A DNA stretch of 64,000 nucleotides from Talinum fruticosum (GCA_021018815.1 JAITYX010000046.1:1206001-1270000); one strand, 5' to 3'. Shown: positions 1-11,790, counted from the stretch's first letter. Numbers and translations: made by a program. The notes: generated by a model from the sequence alone, not told the origin.

Positions 1-1959
1 GTCCGAGTCTTCGGGGATGAACCTTTTTATTAAGATTTCCGAGTTTCATTAAATCGATTTAAAGCGAATTGAGCAAAGTTGAATGGCGGTTTTATTAGCC
101 ATTTTATTTTAGTAATTATTTTTAGAAGTCCAGGGATATTATTTCTTAACCGGAAGGTAAATAAAATTAAGGTTTCTAAATCCATCGTGAGCCTTTAGGG
201 CCAAAACACTAATTTGGACCAAAGCCACCACTGTTCACCCCACGGTGTTGGCCAAAGCCAGCACTTAGGGGTTGGCCGGCGCCGGCCATGAAGTGACCCC
301 GAGAAATCATCCTCGGCCTCTTGGCACGGCAGCGAATCGGGAGCCCTAAAGTTTCTATCCTGCAGTCGGAAAAAGCCGAGATGCGATTGAATAGGAATAA
401 AGTAAAAAGTAGGAGTCGCTAGTCGGTTTTAGGAAAGAAAAACTAACAAAAACAAAAATAAATATTTGCTCTCTTGATCTTAGTATGGGAAAAATAAGAT
501 CGAAAAAAGGCTAAAAATGACTCCAACGGTCATTGAACCGAGAATCGGATCCGGGGTGAGGGTACAAAATATAGGGACAAACCCTTTCGTTTCACCCGTC
601 CGAAGACGACCATTACTAGTTTGAGTAGTGAATTAAAGTAATGTAAAACAAGCAAGCAAGCAACATGTGATGGGAATTAAAGCAACCAGAACAATAATAA
701 AAGAAAGCGATAAAAGCGAAAGTAAAGAAAGCAAGTAAAGAAAGGAAAAGCGAAAAAGAAAGAAAAGCGAAAATTTAAGAGATTACATCGATCCGGGAGG
801 AATTAAAAGTGATACATCTTGAATCCACAATACAAAAAGCGATAAATAAAACATATAAATAAAATAAACCATTTTGAAAATTGCATCTGTGCCCTCAAGT
901 TGTCCCATCTGCCGATCCGGATCTCGGATCCGAATCTCTTGATGCGACGGTGGTGAATTGAAAAGGGCTTTTTGTGAGTTTTTGTAGAGATAGGTAGGCA
1001 GATGTGTGACTAATGTAGCTTTGGGATCGGACATAGGGAGTATGATGGAAGTAGAGAACGAATAGGCTGAAAAGGGACCAAGAGATCATAATACATAATG
1101 GAGTATTCGGTAGCTCTTAGGCGAATTTCAACAGAGTAACATTGAGGGTTGAGCCATTGGGAGAATTAGAGCCAAGGCTCTCTATTTATAGGGAGACGTT
1201 AGGTCATGCAATGACCTAGTTTTAAGCTAGGCCAGCCATCCAAAATAAGGTACAAAATCGGGCAGGAATATCTTGAGATTGAACCGGATATAATCGAGAT
1301 AAAGAAGGGATAAAACCGGATAGAACCGGAGGCGGCGCTAGCCCAAGAGGCTGCGTAGGGTTTCGTACTCTAGCGTGCTTCCAAGGGAGTCTCCGGGGTA
1401 AAATGCAGCGTTCCACTTAACCTTTTTAGAAGGCAGGCGTCGACCACATAAGTTTTCTAAAAATGGGAAGTTTCTATTTTGGGTGGCAAGTTTTTATTTT
1501 TGGCATGTTTTTATTTTTGGCAGTTTTCAATTTTGACGCCGGATGCGTGCTCCTAGTCTCGGGTGGACTGTCTTGGAGCCAAAATGAAGCACTTTTATGC
1601 TTCGATGATGAAATGCAGCGTCTAACGTCATCTTGAGGTCTTCAGCTCCTCGTCTAATTAGGCCGAAGAGAAACGAAGTGTTTTGAGCATGGAATTTCCT
1701 GGTACGGGGCACTTGGACTCTGTTGTCTCTCGAAGGCTTGGCCCGGTTTGACATCATCCGAAAGAAAAGGGGATTTTTGGATCGATCCAAGGAAAAAAGG
1801 GTATTTATTCAATGTTTGGGGTTCTTTGTGGTTTATCGGCTTTCGTCGCACTAATCAAATACGATCCGAAATCCAAATCCTCAAACAGGACTCGGGATTT
1901 CATCATCGGGTCAACAAATCAAAAACAGAGAACAGGATGACACTTTTTTGTTGTCTATA
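1..1959 (-). mobile_element. Tat-type Ty3/gypsy LTR, cut by window edge
   Basis: This is the reverse complement of the LTR family seen on the plus strand at 13238, 18485 and 46720. Its outer end (1936-1959) is the complement of the family start TGTAGACACCTAAAAAGTGTC. Shared landmarks follow in order: a TATA box with a GAGAGCC/GGCTCTC palindrome near 1170-1190, a long T-rich tract full of GCTTTC (here the purine-rich run 690-780), and the conserved block about rising and falling A/T content ahead of 361. The A/T-rich 3' tail continues past position 1, so the inner end and any PBS lie outside the window. Several short open frames here are chance readings of LTR DNA. Confidence 0.85.
1182..1190 (-). 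promoter_or_regulatory. TATA box of the minus-strand Tat LTR
   Basis: CTATTTATA on the plus strand reads TATAAATAG on the minus strand. It is followed at once by the palindrome GAGAGCCTTGGCTCT, as in the LTR at 18485. It would start element transcription toward lower coordinates. Confidence 0.6.
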
Positions 1960-1964
1960 CTCCT

Positions 1965-3010
1965 ACAAACTGCACTCCAAGAGATAAGGCATGCAACCTT
2001 CTTACTTACTCCACCATTCCATAAAAACCTACTGCAGATAGTGTCCACCTTATGAAGGACTTGTTTGGGCAAGCATAAACACTGAGCCCCAAAATTTGTG
2101 TATACTTAAAATGATAGCATTGATAAGTTGCTTCCTGCTTGCATAGGATAGAAGCTTCGTAGCCCAATTTTGTAGTAGTGCTATAATTTTATTAATAAGA
2201 GGCTTACATTGTGTGTAGTTGATTCCGGTGGAAGAGAGTGGTAGCCTTAGGTATCCGAAAGGAATTTCCCCTTAATAAAGCCGAGTGCTTTCCAATATTG
2301 ATTTCTACTCCTGCTCCTTACCCCTCCAAAATAGATACATGATATTTGTGCATGTGCTTTTAATCCTAAATAATCCCCAAAAGCACTTAAAATCGAGTCA
2401 TGCATAATGAATGGCAGCGTTATCCCCTCTCGTGAAGAGTACTAGGTCATCGGCAAATATCGGGTGAGTTAGATTCCACTTTCGCTTTTTGGATGAAGGA
2501 TATACTTTTTGACCTTAACTCGCATTCCTACGCATTCTGCTCGGAACCTCCATGCATAATACAAATATATAGGGAGATAGTGGATCTCCCTGCCTCGAGC
2601 CCCTCATCTCCTTTATCTAACCCTCTTGACTTCCATTTATATTGATAGAGAATGTTGTAGTTGAAAAACGTGTCATGATCAAGGATGTGATGTGTTCCTT
2701 AAATCCAAAGCCTCTTATAACCTCGCTCAATTAATCCCTATTCCACTAAATCATAGGCCTATTTGATATGCACTTTGATCATGTCCCTTGGTGATATTTG
2801 CTTCCTTGTATACTTGCTCACCATATCTTGAGCTAGTAGGATGTTATCTTGGATGTGCCTTCCCTTCACAAATGCACTTTGCTCATATCCAACAAGAAAT
2901 GGCAGCGCAGATTGCATTCTAGTCACTAAAAGCTTTACTATAATCTTGTATACCACATTGCAACAGTGCTATAGGCCCGAAATCCTGCGGGGAAGATAGG
3001 TTCTCCACTT
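1965..3010 (-). pseudogene. LINE (non-LTR retrotransposon) reverse transcriptase fragment
   Basis: Read on the minus strand, the stretch encodes successive LINE reverse transcriptase blocks in several frames. About 2960-2760 gives LVGYEQSAFVKGR and DNILLAQDMVSKY, the region after the DFRPI block. About 2640-2560 gives RGSRQGDPLSPYIF. About 2465-2430 gives FADDLVLFTRG, so the catalytic FADD box is still readable. About 2050-1985 gives SRFLWNGGVSKK, found C-terminal to the RT in plant L1-like elements. Stops and frameshifts interrupt the frame and neither a start nor a poly(A) tail is visible, so this is a dead internal fragment. It directly abuts the start of the minus-strand Tat LTR at 1959, so the LTR element probably inserted next to or into it. 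Confidence 0.88.
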
Positions 3011-3049
3011 GTGGGATTAATTCATCTCGTTAAGTAAGCATGTTTTGTT

Positions 3050-4073
3050 TGAAATATATTTGTCTAGATCAAGTATTCTTACTCTAATATTCTTTATCCA
3101 ACTTGATCTTTCTCTAAGAAGGAATTTGAGTATAATGAGTATTAGACTCGAACAATTCCATTCTTCAAGGACTTAGATAATTATTTATTTAATTATCTTA
3201 ATTAAATTCTTATATGTGTCTAATCTTGGACTAAAGTATTTTATACTTTGAGAACCAAAATTGATTTACTTTTGTAGGTTATCTAAACAAGGTTATCCTA
3301 CTTTTGCATTACAAAAGTAACCAGCTTCAAGATGTTAAATCACCAACAGATAAGACTTTTTCTACTTCCGACCAATGCCCGAGACATCTGTGTTAGGGTT
3401 GTATGTTTCCAAAACTGGAAATCTTCAACACTAAGCTCAACAGATGGTTTCCACTTTACTTTTCGGACACCACAGGTGGATTGGGACATCCTAAGGAGTC
3501 AAGAGCCATTGCACAACGAATCTTTTCGAGCAAATTCGAAGAACCGTTACAACGGTCACGAGAGGACTTCTAATCGAAGTTAGTCACAACGACTAATCTG
3601 CTTGGTCATCTATAAATAGAAGCCACTTCACAAGACTTGAACATTGCTGAACCCATTGCTGAAATCAATTGTCAATACACATACTTTGTATTCATACTTA
3701 ATCTCGGCTCGGTTGTCCCTAGTCGTAAAGGTTACCTCGGTTAGGAAGTACTAGATCGGATAAGGGAACTTCGAGTCTAAGAAAACTTTGTAAGGAATTA
3801 TCTAAGGGAGCAATTCTGGTGAAGTCTTTCTACTGTATTTTGTGGATTCAAAATAGTGGATTTGACTTAGTGCTTGGATTAGCATTGGCCGTTGTTTTCT
3901 CGCCCCAAGAAGGTTTCCACGTAAAATATGAGTTCATACTTTTCTGGGTCCAATGTAGACTCGGACAGTCTTAAAGTTTGTTTTAAACTTTAATCTTCAA
4001 TTTATTGTTCAAATTTCCTCATCACTATTCACCCCCTCTAGGGTGACTAAGCCTCTCCAAGAGCAAACCTTCG
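3050..4073 (+). mobile_element. 5'-truncated Sirevirus-like copia LTR (plus)
   Basis: This matches the 3' two thirds of the plus-strand LTRs at 50221 and 59193. It carries the block ending in ATTAGACTCG, the conserved 'ctttgagaaccaa' segment, a TATA box (CTATAAATAG near 3610), the TCGGTTGTCCC block and the terminal CCCCCTCTAGGGTGACT...CAAACCTTCG. The first roughly 400 bases of the LTR are missing and the left side meets LINE sequence. The right end touches a minus-strand LTR fragment of the same family at 4075. Confidence 0.8.
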
Positions 4074-4074
4074 T

Positions 4075-4547
4075 AAGAGATAATAATTAAATTAGAGTAA
4101 TTAAGTGCTTAGTTATCGTTGGCCTAAAAGAATGGAATTTTCTGAGTCTAATATCCATTAAGGCCAGATTCCATCTTGAGTGAATCCTTAAAAGATCAAG
4201 TTAGAAATTAAATCATAAATAAGCATAAACTTGATTCATTTAAATAATTCTCCAAGAAATAAAGTGACTTAGAATAAAGAATTAACGTTGTAATTCGTTT
4301 TAACTTGAAGTGTAAAGTCGAGTGCTTAGAATAAATGAGTTAGAGAAATTATTTGAACATGCGACGGTTTTGGGTGATGTGTGAGTGGGTCATAAGCGCA
4401 AGTAAAAGATATGCAATGAAGTGCTTTCTAAGCCGGTTAGAACCTTGAATAGTGGACATTGTGGACCTCGAATGAATGGGTCTAAAAGGCTCGGAATGAC
4501 TTGGAATCGGAACCTAGGAGAGATAGAGAGGTATACCTGAGTCTTGA
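4075..4547 (-). mobile_element. Copia LTR fragment, outer (U3) third, minus
   Basis: The sequence aligns by eye with the outer part of minus-strand LTRs such as 6264-6724 (TAATAATTAAATT...GGAATTTTCTGAGTCTAATAT...AGAGAAATTATTTGA...GAGTCTT). The inner two thirds are absent. With the plus-strand LTR to its left it forms a head-to-head pair sharing the same U3 segment. A 28-base segment at 4452-4479 (GTGGACATTGTGGACCTCG...) is foreign to the LTR family and resembles 4584-4611. Confidence 0.75.
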
Positions 4548-4872
4548 AACATGAAGAAGAGCACATAATGTTTGACATTAACGGTGGACGTTGTGGACCT
4601 CGAATCAATGGACGACTATTGATTTTGAAGATTTAAAGACTAGGGTATTTTTGGTCGACTATAGTACTAGATCTATAACATTAGTCACCTTATTTCCTAA
4701 CCACACTTCCATCACCTTAGCCATTCTCAACTTGGGGAATAGATATTATCGGTAAAGTGACTCCTAAGGAAACAGGAGGCCACAAATTTATACTAGTAGC
4801 AATTCACTAGTTTACCAAGTGGGTCGAAGCTGCATCCGACGCAACCATTACATTGAAGCACGTTTCTAAGTT
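4548..4872 (+). pseudogene. Tat-type gypsy integrase, N-terminal core fragment
   Basis: About 4733-4872 reads WGIDIIGKVTPKETGGHKF, then ILVAIH, a stop, and FTKWVEAASDATIT. This is the integrase core entry of plant Tat elements, and the Asp in WGIDIIG is the first catalytic Asp. Upstream, 4548-4730 holds decayed sequence in which only LPSP-stop-PFSTW near 4715 is recognisable. The zinc-binding N-terminus, RT and RNase H of this element are not present. The frame is cut by an insert at about 4873 and resumes at 7676. Confidence 0.82.
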
Positions 4873-7675
4873 TCGACTTGCAATATTGTTCAGCCCAAAA
4901 TTGTGATATTTTTAATACCCTTTTATGTCTTATTTTGTTCATAATAATCATTAAATTAGGAGTGTTAATTTGATTTGTGTTATTTTTGTACGAAATGTGG
5001 AAAAACTCAAAAAATAGTAAAATGAGCTGAAATTTGGAAGAAATGGATCGGTTATTTACACTTGCCCAGTTTGAGCCCAAAATGCTTGCCCTACACGCAT
5101 GACTCCTCACCAGCCCATTTCCTTCTCCCTCAAACACTTTTCACTAGCTTTGAGACTTTCATTTCCCCCTCATCTTTCTTCATTGGCCCACACATCCGAA
5201 CCCTAACTTTCTCCCTCTTTCATCTCGTTGTCCGACACCCTAGCTGAATCCTCATCTCCTTGGTCTCCACCTTCACATAAAAAATCTAGCTAAAGGTTTG
5301 CTCTTGGAGAGTCTAAGTCATCCTAGAGGGGGATGAATATGGTGATAAGGAAATTTAAACACTTTTTACACAACACACTTTGATAAAGAAGATTCTAAGT
5401 CTAGATTGGACTCGGAAAGATAAATACACAAATATACGTGGAAACCCTCCTACAAGTATAAAACCACGGACAATGCTAATCTAAGCACCAAGTCAAATCC
5501 ACTATCTTGAATCCACAAAATACAAAGGATCGACTCAACCAGAATTGCTCCCTTAAACAATTCCTTATAATGTTTTCCCTAGAGTCGAAATTCCCTTATC
5601 CGATCTAATACTTCCTGAATGAGGTAACCTTGACAATCAGGGACAAATGAGCTGAGTTAACCCTTATAGCTCTATCAAGGGACTTAATAAGTAAGTAAGA
5701 GAAATATGTAATTGATTACAAGACTTTCTTTACAACTCGAGAGGATATTAAATACATAGTTGGAGTCGTAAATAGAAGATTGAGTAAGGATGAGAACAAT
5801 AATTAGTTCAATAATAAGTTTTTATTCCAGCAATCTTCAAGTCTTGTGGAGTGGCTTCTATTTATAGTCAACCGGGCAGAGTGAACATTGAGTCTTGGTT
5901 TTGGATCGACATCTTCACTAACCGTTGTAATGGCTATTCGAGTCGCTCGTAAAAGATATGTTGGGATGTGAACATTTTGAAATGGCTCCTGGCTCCAAAG
6001 GATGGTCCAATCACTTGATGGTGATTGAAAACTGATATGGAATTAACCGTTAGGCCTAGAGTTAGAGTTTTGCAGCTTTGGTAACAAACAACCCCGACAC
6101 GGTGTTTGAGCCATGTCCGAAGTAGGTCAAGCTTGTCTCGCTGGTGTTTAACAGCTACGAGCCGGTTGCTTTTGAAAATCAAAAAATAGATTAGCCTTGT
6201 TTGAATAACCTACAAAAGCAAACCACATTGGTTCTCAAAGTATAAAATACTTTGGTCAAAGATTAGGCACAAATAATAATTAAATCGGAGTAATTAAGAG
6301 CTTAATTATCTTAGGCCTTAAAGAATGGAATTTTCTGAGTCTAATATACAATTGGTTCAGATTCTAGAGTCAATGTTAAATGCAATCAAGTTAGATATTA
6401 AATTATCAAGAACCATGAACTTGATACAATCAAATAATTCTCCAAGGTATAAACAGACTTGGTATAAAGAATTAACGTTATAATTCATTTTGCCTTAGAA
6501 TACGGAGTCAACACCGAGAATAAGTGTGTTAGAGAAATTATTTGAGCATGCAATGGTTCTTAGTGATGTCTGAGTGAGTTAGAAACACAAGTAATAGATT
6601 ATGCAAGTAAAGCGCTTTCGAGTCGGTCGTAACGGAATGAAAACATAGATATGAGTTTCTATAAAGCTCGGAATGACTTAGAATCAAAACCTAAGAGAGA
6701 TAAAGAATTATACCTGAGTCTTCACTAGCCATACCCAACTTCCTCTTCATTCTTCCTTTAAACACAAAAACCCTAGCTCCTTACGCTGCTCCTCTCACGC
6801 GTCTATCCCCTTCCTTTCGTATCGCTTCGACATGCTAGAACCCCTTACCCACGAAGCCTCTCTCTTTCCGTGTCCCCTTTGAACTATAACTACAACATAA
6901 GATTTTTGGGACTCGAAGAGACCAGGACCACCTGAAACCAAAGCCTCTGTCTCTCTCTCTCAAATTCTCCATCTCTTAGCCAGGAATAAAACCCATTTAT
7001 CTCCAAGTTTACCCCTTCACTATCCATCTCCATCCACAACTTTGTTCAAGTTCGGATCTGGAAAACAATAAGAAGGAAAGGGCCGAGAGCTATAAAATGC
7101 AATCAACAGAGCAGAGCAAGGGGGATATGACTGGGCCAAACGGACGGTGGATGGTGATGGTGTGACGAGCCAGCTGGAAGCCGCAAGTTAGGCTGAAATT
7201 TTAGCCTTTTATTATTTAATTTCTATTTTTAGCTCTTCAATTTTTAGTTTACTTTCTCGAAATTTCAGTATTTAGTTCTTTCAATTTTTAGTTTAGTTTC
7301 TTAAATTTCAATTTTTAGTCCTTGTTACTAGTTTCGAACTTTTTAGATTTAGTTTCATAATTTAATGCAATTTTGTGATTGGATTTCGTTTCAAAGATTT
7401 AGAATTTTGGTTTGTTTATCTTGGTTGTTCAAAGTTGGATATTCTAGTGTTGAATTATGAGTTCAATTTTTCAAGTTTATGTAAGTGAAGTTCGAAAGTT
7501 CCGCTTTCCGTTTTATTCTTTTTTGGTACGATCTCTTTAGTTGGTGATGAGTAGATGATTTGATTTCGAATTTATGTTAAATGTTTTTTAGTTTATGTAT
7601 TTTTTTATAATTTAGTATAGTTAGGTCTAATATTGTAATTTTAATCTTTGCTTTTCGACAAATCCCGTACTCCCT
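4873..7675. other. Unclassified insert in gypsy integrase, carrying a nested solo LTR
   Basis: The integrase frame stops at VSKF near 4872 and restarts at KFTLTNIIYCYKVPHELIS at 7676, so everything between is inserted. Removing the solo LTR at 5291-6724 leaves about 1.4 kb. It starts A/T-rich (4880-5050), turns CT-rich with CCCTAG words (5090-5280 and 6730-7080), and then shows imperfect repeats of TTTTAGTTTAGTTTCTTAAATTTCA (shortened here) at 7200-7380. No coding region is supported. The size and layout suit a solo LTR of another gypsy family, but I see no clear TG/CA ends or clean target duplication; an AAGTT/AAATT pair is only suggestive. Confidence 0.5.
5291..6724 (-). mobile_element. Sirevirus-like copia solo LTR with target duplication
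   Basis: This is a complete minus-strand copia LTR of 1434 bp. The left end TAAAGGTTTGCTCTTGGAGAG is the complement of the family 3' end, and the right end is GAGTCTTCA. It is flanked by the 5-bp direct repeat CTAGC at 5286-5290 and 6725-6729. No internal element sequence is present, so it is the product of LTR-LTR recombination. A minus-strand TATA box (TATAAATAG) lies at 5858-5866. Confidence 0.88.
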
Positions 7676-8372
7676 TAAATTCACTCTAACAAATATCATC
7701 TACTGCTACAAGGTACCACATGAGTTGATAAGTGACCACAACATTCACTTTAAGAAGGAGGGAATAGACTTACTCGGACAAATATAAGATCCAACATTAT
7801 AAGTCTTCACCTTATCACAGTCGACGAAGCCAACAAGAATATCCTTAAGATCATAGAAAAGATGGCTATCATCTATATTTATTGACCTAACAAATTACCA
7901 TTTGGCTTGTGGGGTTATCGAACTTCAATTAGAACCTCTACGGGAGCAACTTCGTACTCCCTAGTTTATGACACTGAAGCAGTCCGTCCAATAGAGATTA
8001 TCATCCCCTTGCTAAGGATCATAACTGAAAGCCGAATTCCGAAGCGGATTTGGAAAAGGCATAGTATGAGTAATTGGCGCTATTAGAAGAACGACATTTA
8101 CGTGCTCTACACAATGTCTAGATATACCGATCATGTATATCAAGGGCATTCAATAAAAAGGACAAACCTGGTAACTTCAATTTAGGTGATATGGTCCTTA
8201 AGGAAATTAAAGCACCTAACTAAGATCCAAAAGAAAAATTCAGGCCCAAATGGCAAGGACTATGTATCCTCCATCAAATCCTACCAGCAGGAGCGGTTAA
8301 GTTGAAGGATTTAGATGCCGAAGAGTTATTTCAGTATATAAACTTGGATCAGCTAAAAAGTATTATGTTTAG
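7676..8372 (+). pseudogene. Tat-type gypsy integrase, C-terminal part
   Basis: The plus strand reads VPHELISDHNIHFKKEG with the second catalytic Asp in ISDH. It continues with IQHYKSSPYH, VDEANKNILKIIEKM (position of the catalytic Glu), LPFGLWGYRTSIRTSTGATS, and YSLVYDTEAVRPIEI. It ends with the C-terminal PKEKFRPKWQGLCI, LPAGAVKLKDLDAEELFQ and INLDQLKSIM. The blocks follow the family order but lie in three frames with several stops, so the gene is dead. It continues the fragment at 4548-4872 and is followed by the long 3' region of the same element. Confidence 0.88.
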
Positions 8373-8814
8373 CACCAAAAATAAGCAGATTAAAAATAGA
8401 GTAGAGTATGGACCACACCAGGCCCGATTTCAGCCGATGCTGGCCCAAGCCCGGTCAACCCGAAACTAGGTTCGACCCAGCTCGAGCAACCTACTCTATT
8501 TCTTTTCCTATGATCATTTTCCGAATAGTCAACATTTCGGCGATAGTCTGTTATTTTAAGATAAGCTTGTTAGTTATTTTTCAAGCGGTCCATTCGAACG
8601 TTTTTTGTGAGCGATTAAAATTGAAATAAAGTTCAAGAGTAAGCATAATACTTGCTTTTTACTTAATATAATACTAAGGATAAGCCTACTACTTATCATG
8701 GTACATAGTTAAGGGAAAAATAAGCAAATAACTTGAAAATGTTATCCTAGAGAGGCAAAACAAATTCAATAATAAAAATAGCATTCTTATTTCCAAATTA
8801 CTAGGCCTTAGTCG

Positions 8815-9905
8815 GTTTTAACCTTCATTCCTTTTGGGTAACTAGACCGTGTTGCATCTCCTTGGGTTCGTTTCTTCACTTCTTCAATTTTGTAACCCTT
8901 TTTCCTCTTCTTCTTTAGCCTCAACTTCTTTCCTACGAGCCTCATCGTTAACTTGGGGAGATACCTCACGAATCTGTAAGAGTGCAATAGCAAGAGCATC
9001 CCTCCTTTATTCTCACTCTCCAAGCTATAGTGTCTTATGCATAACGAGGTCAACCTCACTTATAAACTCCACAAAAACTCAAAATCACCTTTAGAACTCT
9101 CTTCCTTAAGCTTCACCAACTATAGCAGGTTTATCTAGTAGTCACTCTAAGACTGTACTTAACTAGTGCTACTATGCTTGAACTATGATGTTGGTGGTAC
9201 ACAATCCTTGTAAGGAATGTCCTGTACCCAGTCCATTTGGCACATAACATGGTCCGGGAGGTAATGTGTATTGTACCGAAACCTAACGACCACACGTACG
9301 GGTGTTTAAAGAATAAGTCCTAAATTGTGCCGGACATTAGTTTTTGATGCACATAATTACCGAAGGAGTGGCATCCAACCACGCCTTCCACACAGCGGTC
9401 GACCCCTCAATCAAAGCTGCATGTTGACACCTCTCCCAAAACTGCATAGCTAAGTACACATCATCTCTATCACTGCCGAACTAAGCCTAGGAGATCTAGT
9501 AGCCCAATCTGCATATAACGGATGCAAAATATTAGAAATATTATGTATGCATGGCCCCATCGGATCATGTAAGTGGCCCAACAGGAGTAAAAAGGGGACA
9601 CAGCCAGCTCTAGGTAGAAGCACCGCTAACCGGTGTCGGTATCCACCATCACCGATCGGGTTCTAATGACCATATCGGTTGTTAGATGTGCCTACAATAG
9701 AAGAGGGTTGTCGGCGAAGTTCTCCTTTAAATGCACCTAAATTCGCCTAAAACCCAAAACGGTCTCATCAAGAATCAACAAGGTCAAAGAGTGGTATTCC
9801 CCTAACTATTTCACCATATTCGGTAGTGCAATAGCAGCTAGATCCCTTAAAAGCTCGAGTGAATCTTCACTTTCCGATGTTGAAAAGGGTGTTCACTCTA
9901 TATAT
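8815..9905 (-). pseudogene. Antisense ORF remnant, plant-mobile-domain-like (Tat aORF)
   Basis: Read on the minus strand, three neighbouring frames give long meaningful stretches. About 9640-9470 reads SPFLLLLGHLHDP and HNISNILHPLYADWATRSP. About 9471-9365 reads DRDDVYLAMQFWERCQHAA and IEGSTAVWKAWLDATPS. About 9290-9180 reads HYLPDHVMCQMDWVQDIP. The last block resembles the plant mobile domain C-terminus, where a conserved 'lP-x-R-V-x-R-Q-F-G...Q-x-IP' pattern is known. Tat-lineage elements are known to carry an antisense ORF in the 3' region related to this domain, and the position and strand fit. A lysine-rich tail (KKLRLKKKRKKGYK, near 8900) could be a nuclear signal. Frameshifts at about 9470 and 9300 break it. 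The domain assignment is inference from motif resemblance. Confidence 0.6.
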
Positions 9906-9906
9906 A
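9899..9906 (-). promoter_or_regulatory. Possible TATA box for the antisense ORF
   Basis: TATATATA lies just upstream of the antisense reading region in a GC-neutral context. The box is palindromic, so strand cannot be read from it; the minus assignment rests on the ORF position. Confidence 0.4.
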
Positions 9907-11790
9907 GACAGACCGACCCTTTCTACTTCCCTAATTTCATGCATCCACTAAGTCAACTCAACCATGAAGTTTATGACTTCTTTTGGATGTGGGAATTTCT
10001 TGGAATGTGACTTATCCGATGGCCAAGCTTTAAGTTTTCAGCCCATTTCTTTTCGATGTCCAGTCCAGTTACTCGGGACATTGATATTACTTATCATTTC
10101 CATTTCTCTTTTTATTATTTTCTTTTAGGGGAATGGGATTAGTTTAATTTTTTCGTATTTTTTCTTCGAAGTTTTTCACATCACATAAATAAAGTATTTT
10201 AGATTGAGTTTTGCATTCATTTTCTTGCATAAAATCCGAATTGTAGTACAAAATATATAATTAATAAATGCCTTAAAAGAGATTATTCAATAATTGGTAT
10301 CATCAAACTCCACATAAGCATCCGTGAAGAAATAGTTACCGATATCCTCGAGCAACGGACATCGAAGCTCTTGTATTTGCCATCACATGAGAAGAAGTAG
10401 CTCGGAACTCGTAAGATGGTTGTGAGGCCTCATGTTAAGGCCTACCAAATAGGTTAAGCGCTTGCAAAGGAATATTATCGATGCCGGTTTCGGAGGAGCT
10501 AGCCCATGTCCGGATGAGCTCAACTCGGCTTCGGAAGTGCTCGTTAGCGAGAACGTCGAGATGTATGTCGTGAAGTACCTACCTCAAAAATGCAACCGAG
10601 ATAGCATTCAAGATTGGTCAGGAATCTCTATACGAATCCTCAGAATCGCCAAAGAATCCTCCCAACCTGGGGAGACCTAGAGCGATGATCCTAAAAGTAT
10701 AAAAGAGTGATTAGCATACGAGACTTAGAAATCAAGAGTTAACACTTCAACTAATTACTATACCCGAGATGAGTAGAAGGAGTAGCAAGTAAATAGACGT
10801 CTAAAAAGCAAGAAGAGTGGATTGAAACCTTATAGAACATGTCCGATATTACTCACAATCATTTTTGAAAAATCTTCAAGTTAGCAAAGGAATTTAACAT
10901 AGAACTAAAATAAAGAGTGTAATACTTTTACCCCTTTCTAGTTCCTTGGGAATGGATGGTTTACACACTCCGATTCAGGAATCTCCAAAATTTCGAAAAT
11001 GTTGGGGAGCTCTCCGGTAGAGAAACGTTAACTTCGAGTTGAGGAATATGGATGTCACCTAGGAGTGCCTATAATACAACAAGGTTAATTTTCATAGAAG
11101 AAATAAAACCAAATAACAAGGGACTCGAGCCTTGCCATTCGGATGATAATACTCCCCAAGTATTGAGGAAAAGTTAAAACCATGTCCGGAAAGAGTGCAT
11201 AAAGATACCCATCATCATCTCCTCTTTCTCCTCTAAGGTAAGCAAGCAAAGGTAAAACATGCTTTGAGGCAGATCCATCGGTATGAAACGTGGCAACGTA
11301 TTATACCGAACTTAAGGTGTAACCCACTCTCGAAGGTACCAATAACAACCACATGGACCTTATAAAAGAACCCGCCTCTCATTTAGATCCCCATAACTTA
11401 AAATTGTGGAGGAAGTTGATGTCAATGCCAAGGGTGAAAATTGGCCTACCCCAAGCATAAGTATTCAACTTGTAGGCATCAAGGTAATTGTACCAAGGTT
11501 AATCACCGAGCGAAGTAACGATGCACGAATCTAGGTAGGTGCCAATTCCACCACGGCTTAGACCACAGTCTACACCGAATCGTTGGTCGGGCTAGAATGG
11601 GAAGCTCTAAAATACCTAAATTTTGGACCACACTAGTATGAAATCTAAAATTTAGAAGAAGCATGCCATAGACACTTTATTTAGAGCAAGACGCAAGTAT
11701 GCAAGCCCGACCCCTTTCGGTTAAGCAAGGTAGACCTTCGCCCATGCAATTGCTTGTTGGAAACACCGGGTGAACCCGTTGAACCGAGTG

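Noticed and set aside
4793..5137. 114-codon minus-strand frame
   Set aside because: It overlaps gypsy integrase on the plus strand and crosses the insert boundary.
5062..5247. Ser/Pro/Leu-rich 61-codon frame with signal-peptide look
   Set aside because: It comes from a CT-rich non-coding stretch in the unclassified insert, with no homologue in the window.
10462..10680. 72-codon open frame in the Tat 3' region
   Set aside because: No motif, no homologous frame in the related stretch at 46258-46600, and a length expected by chance.
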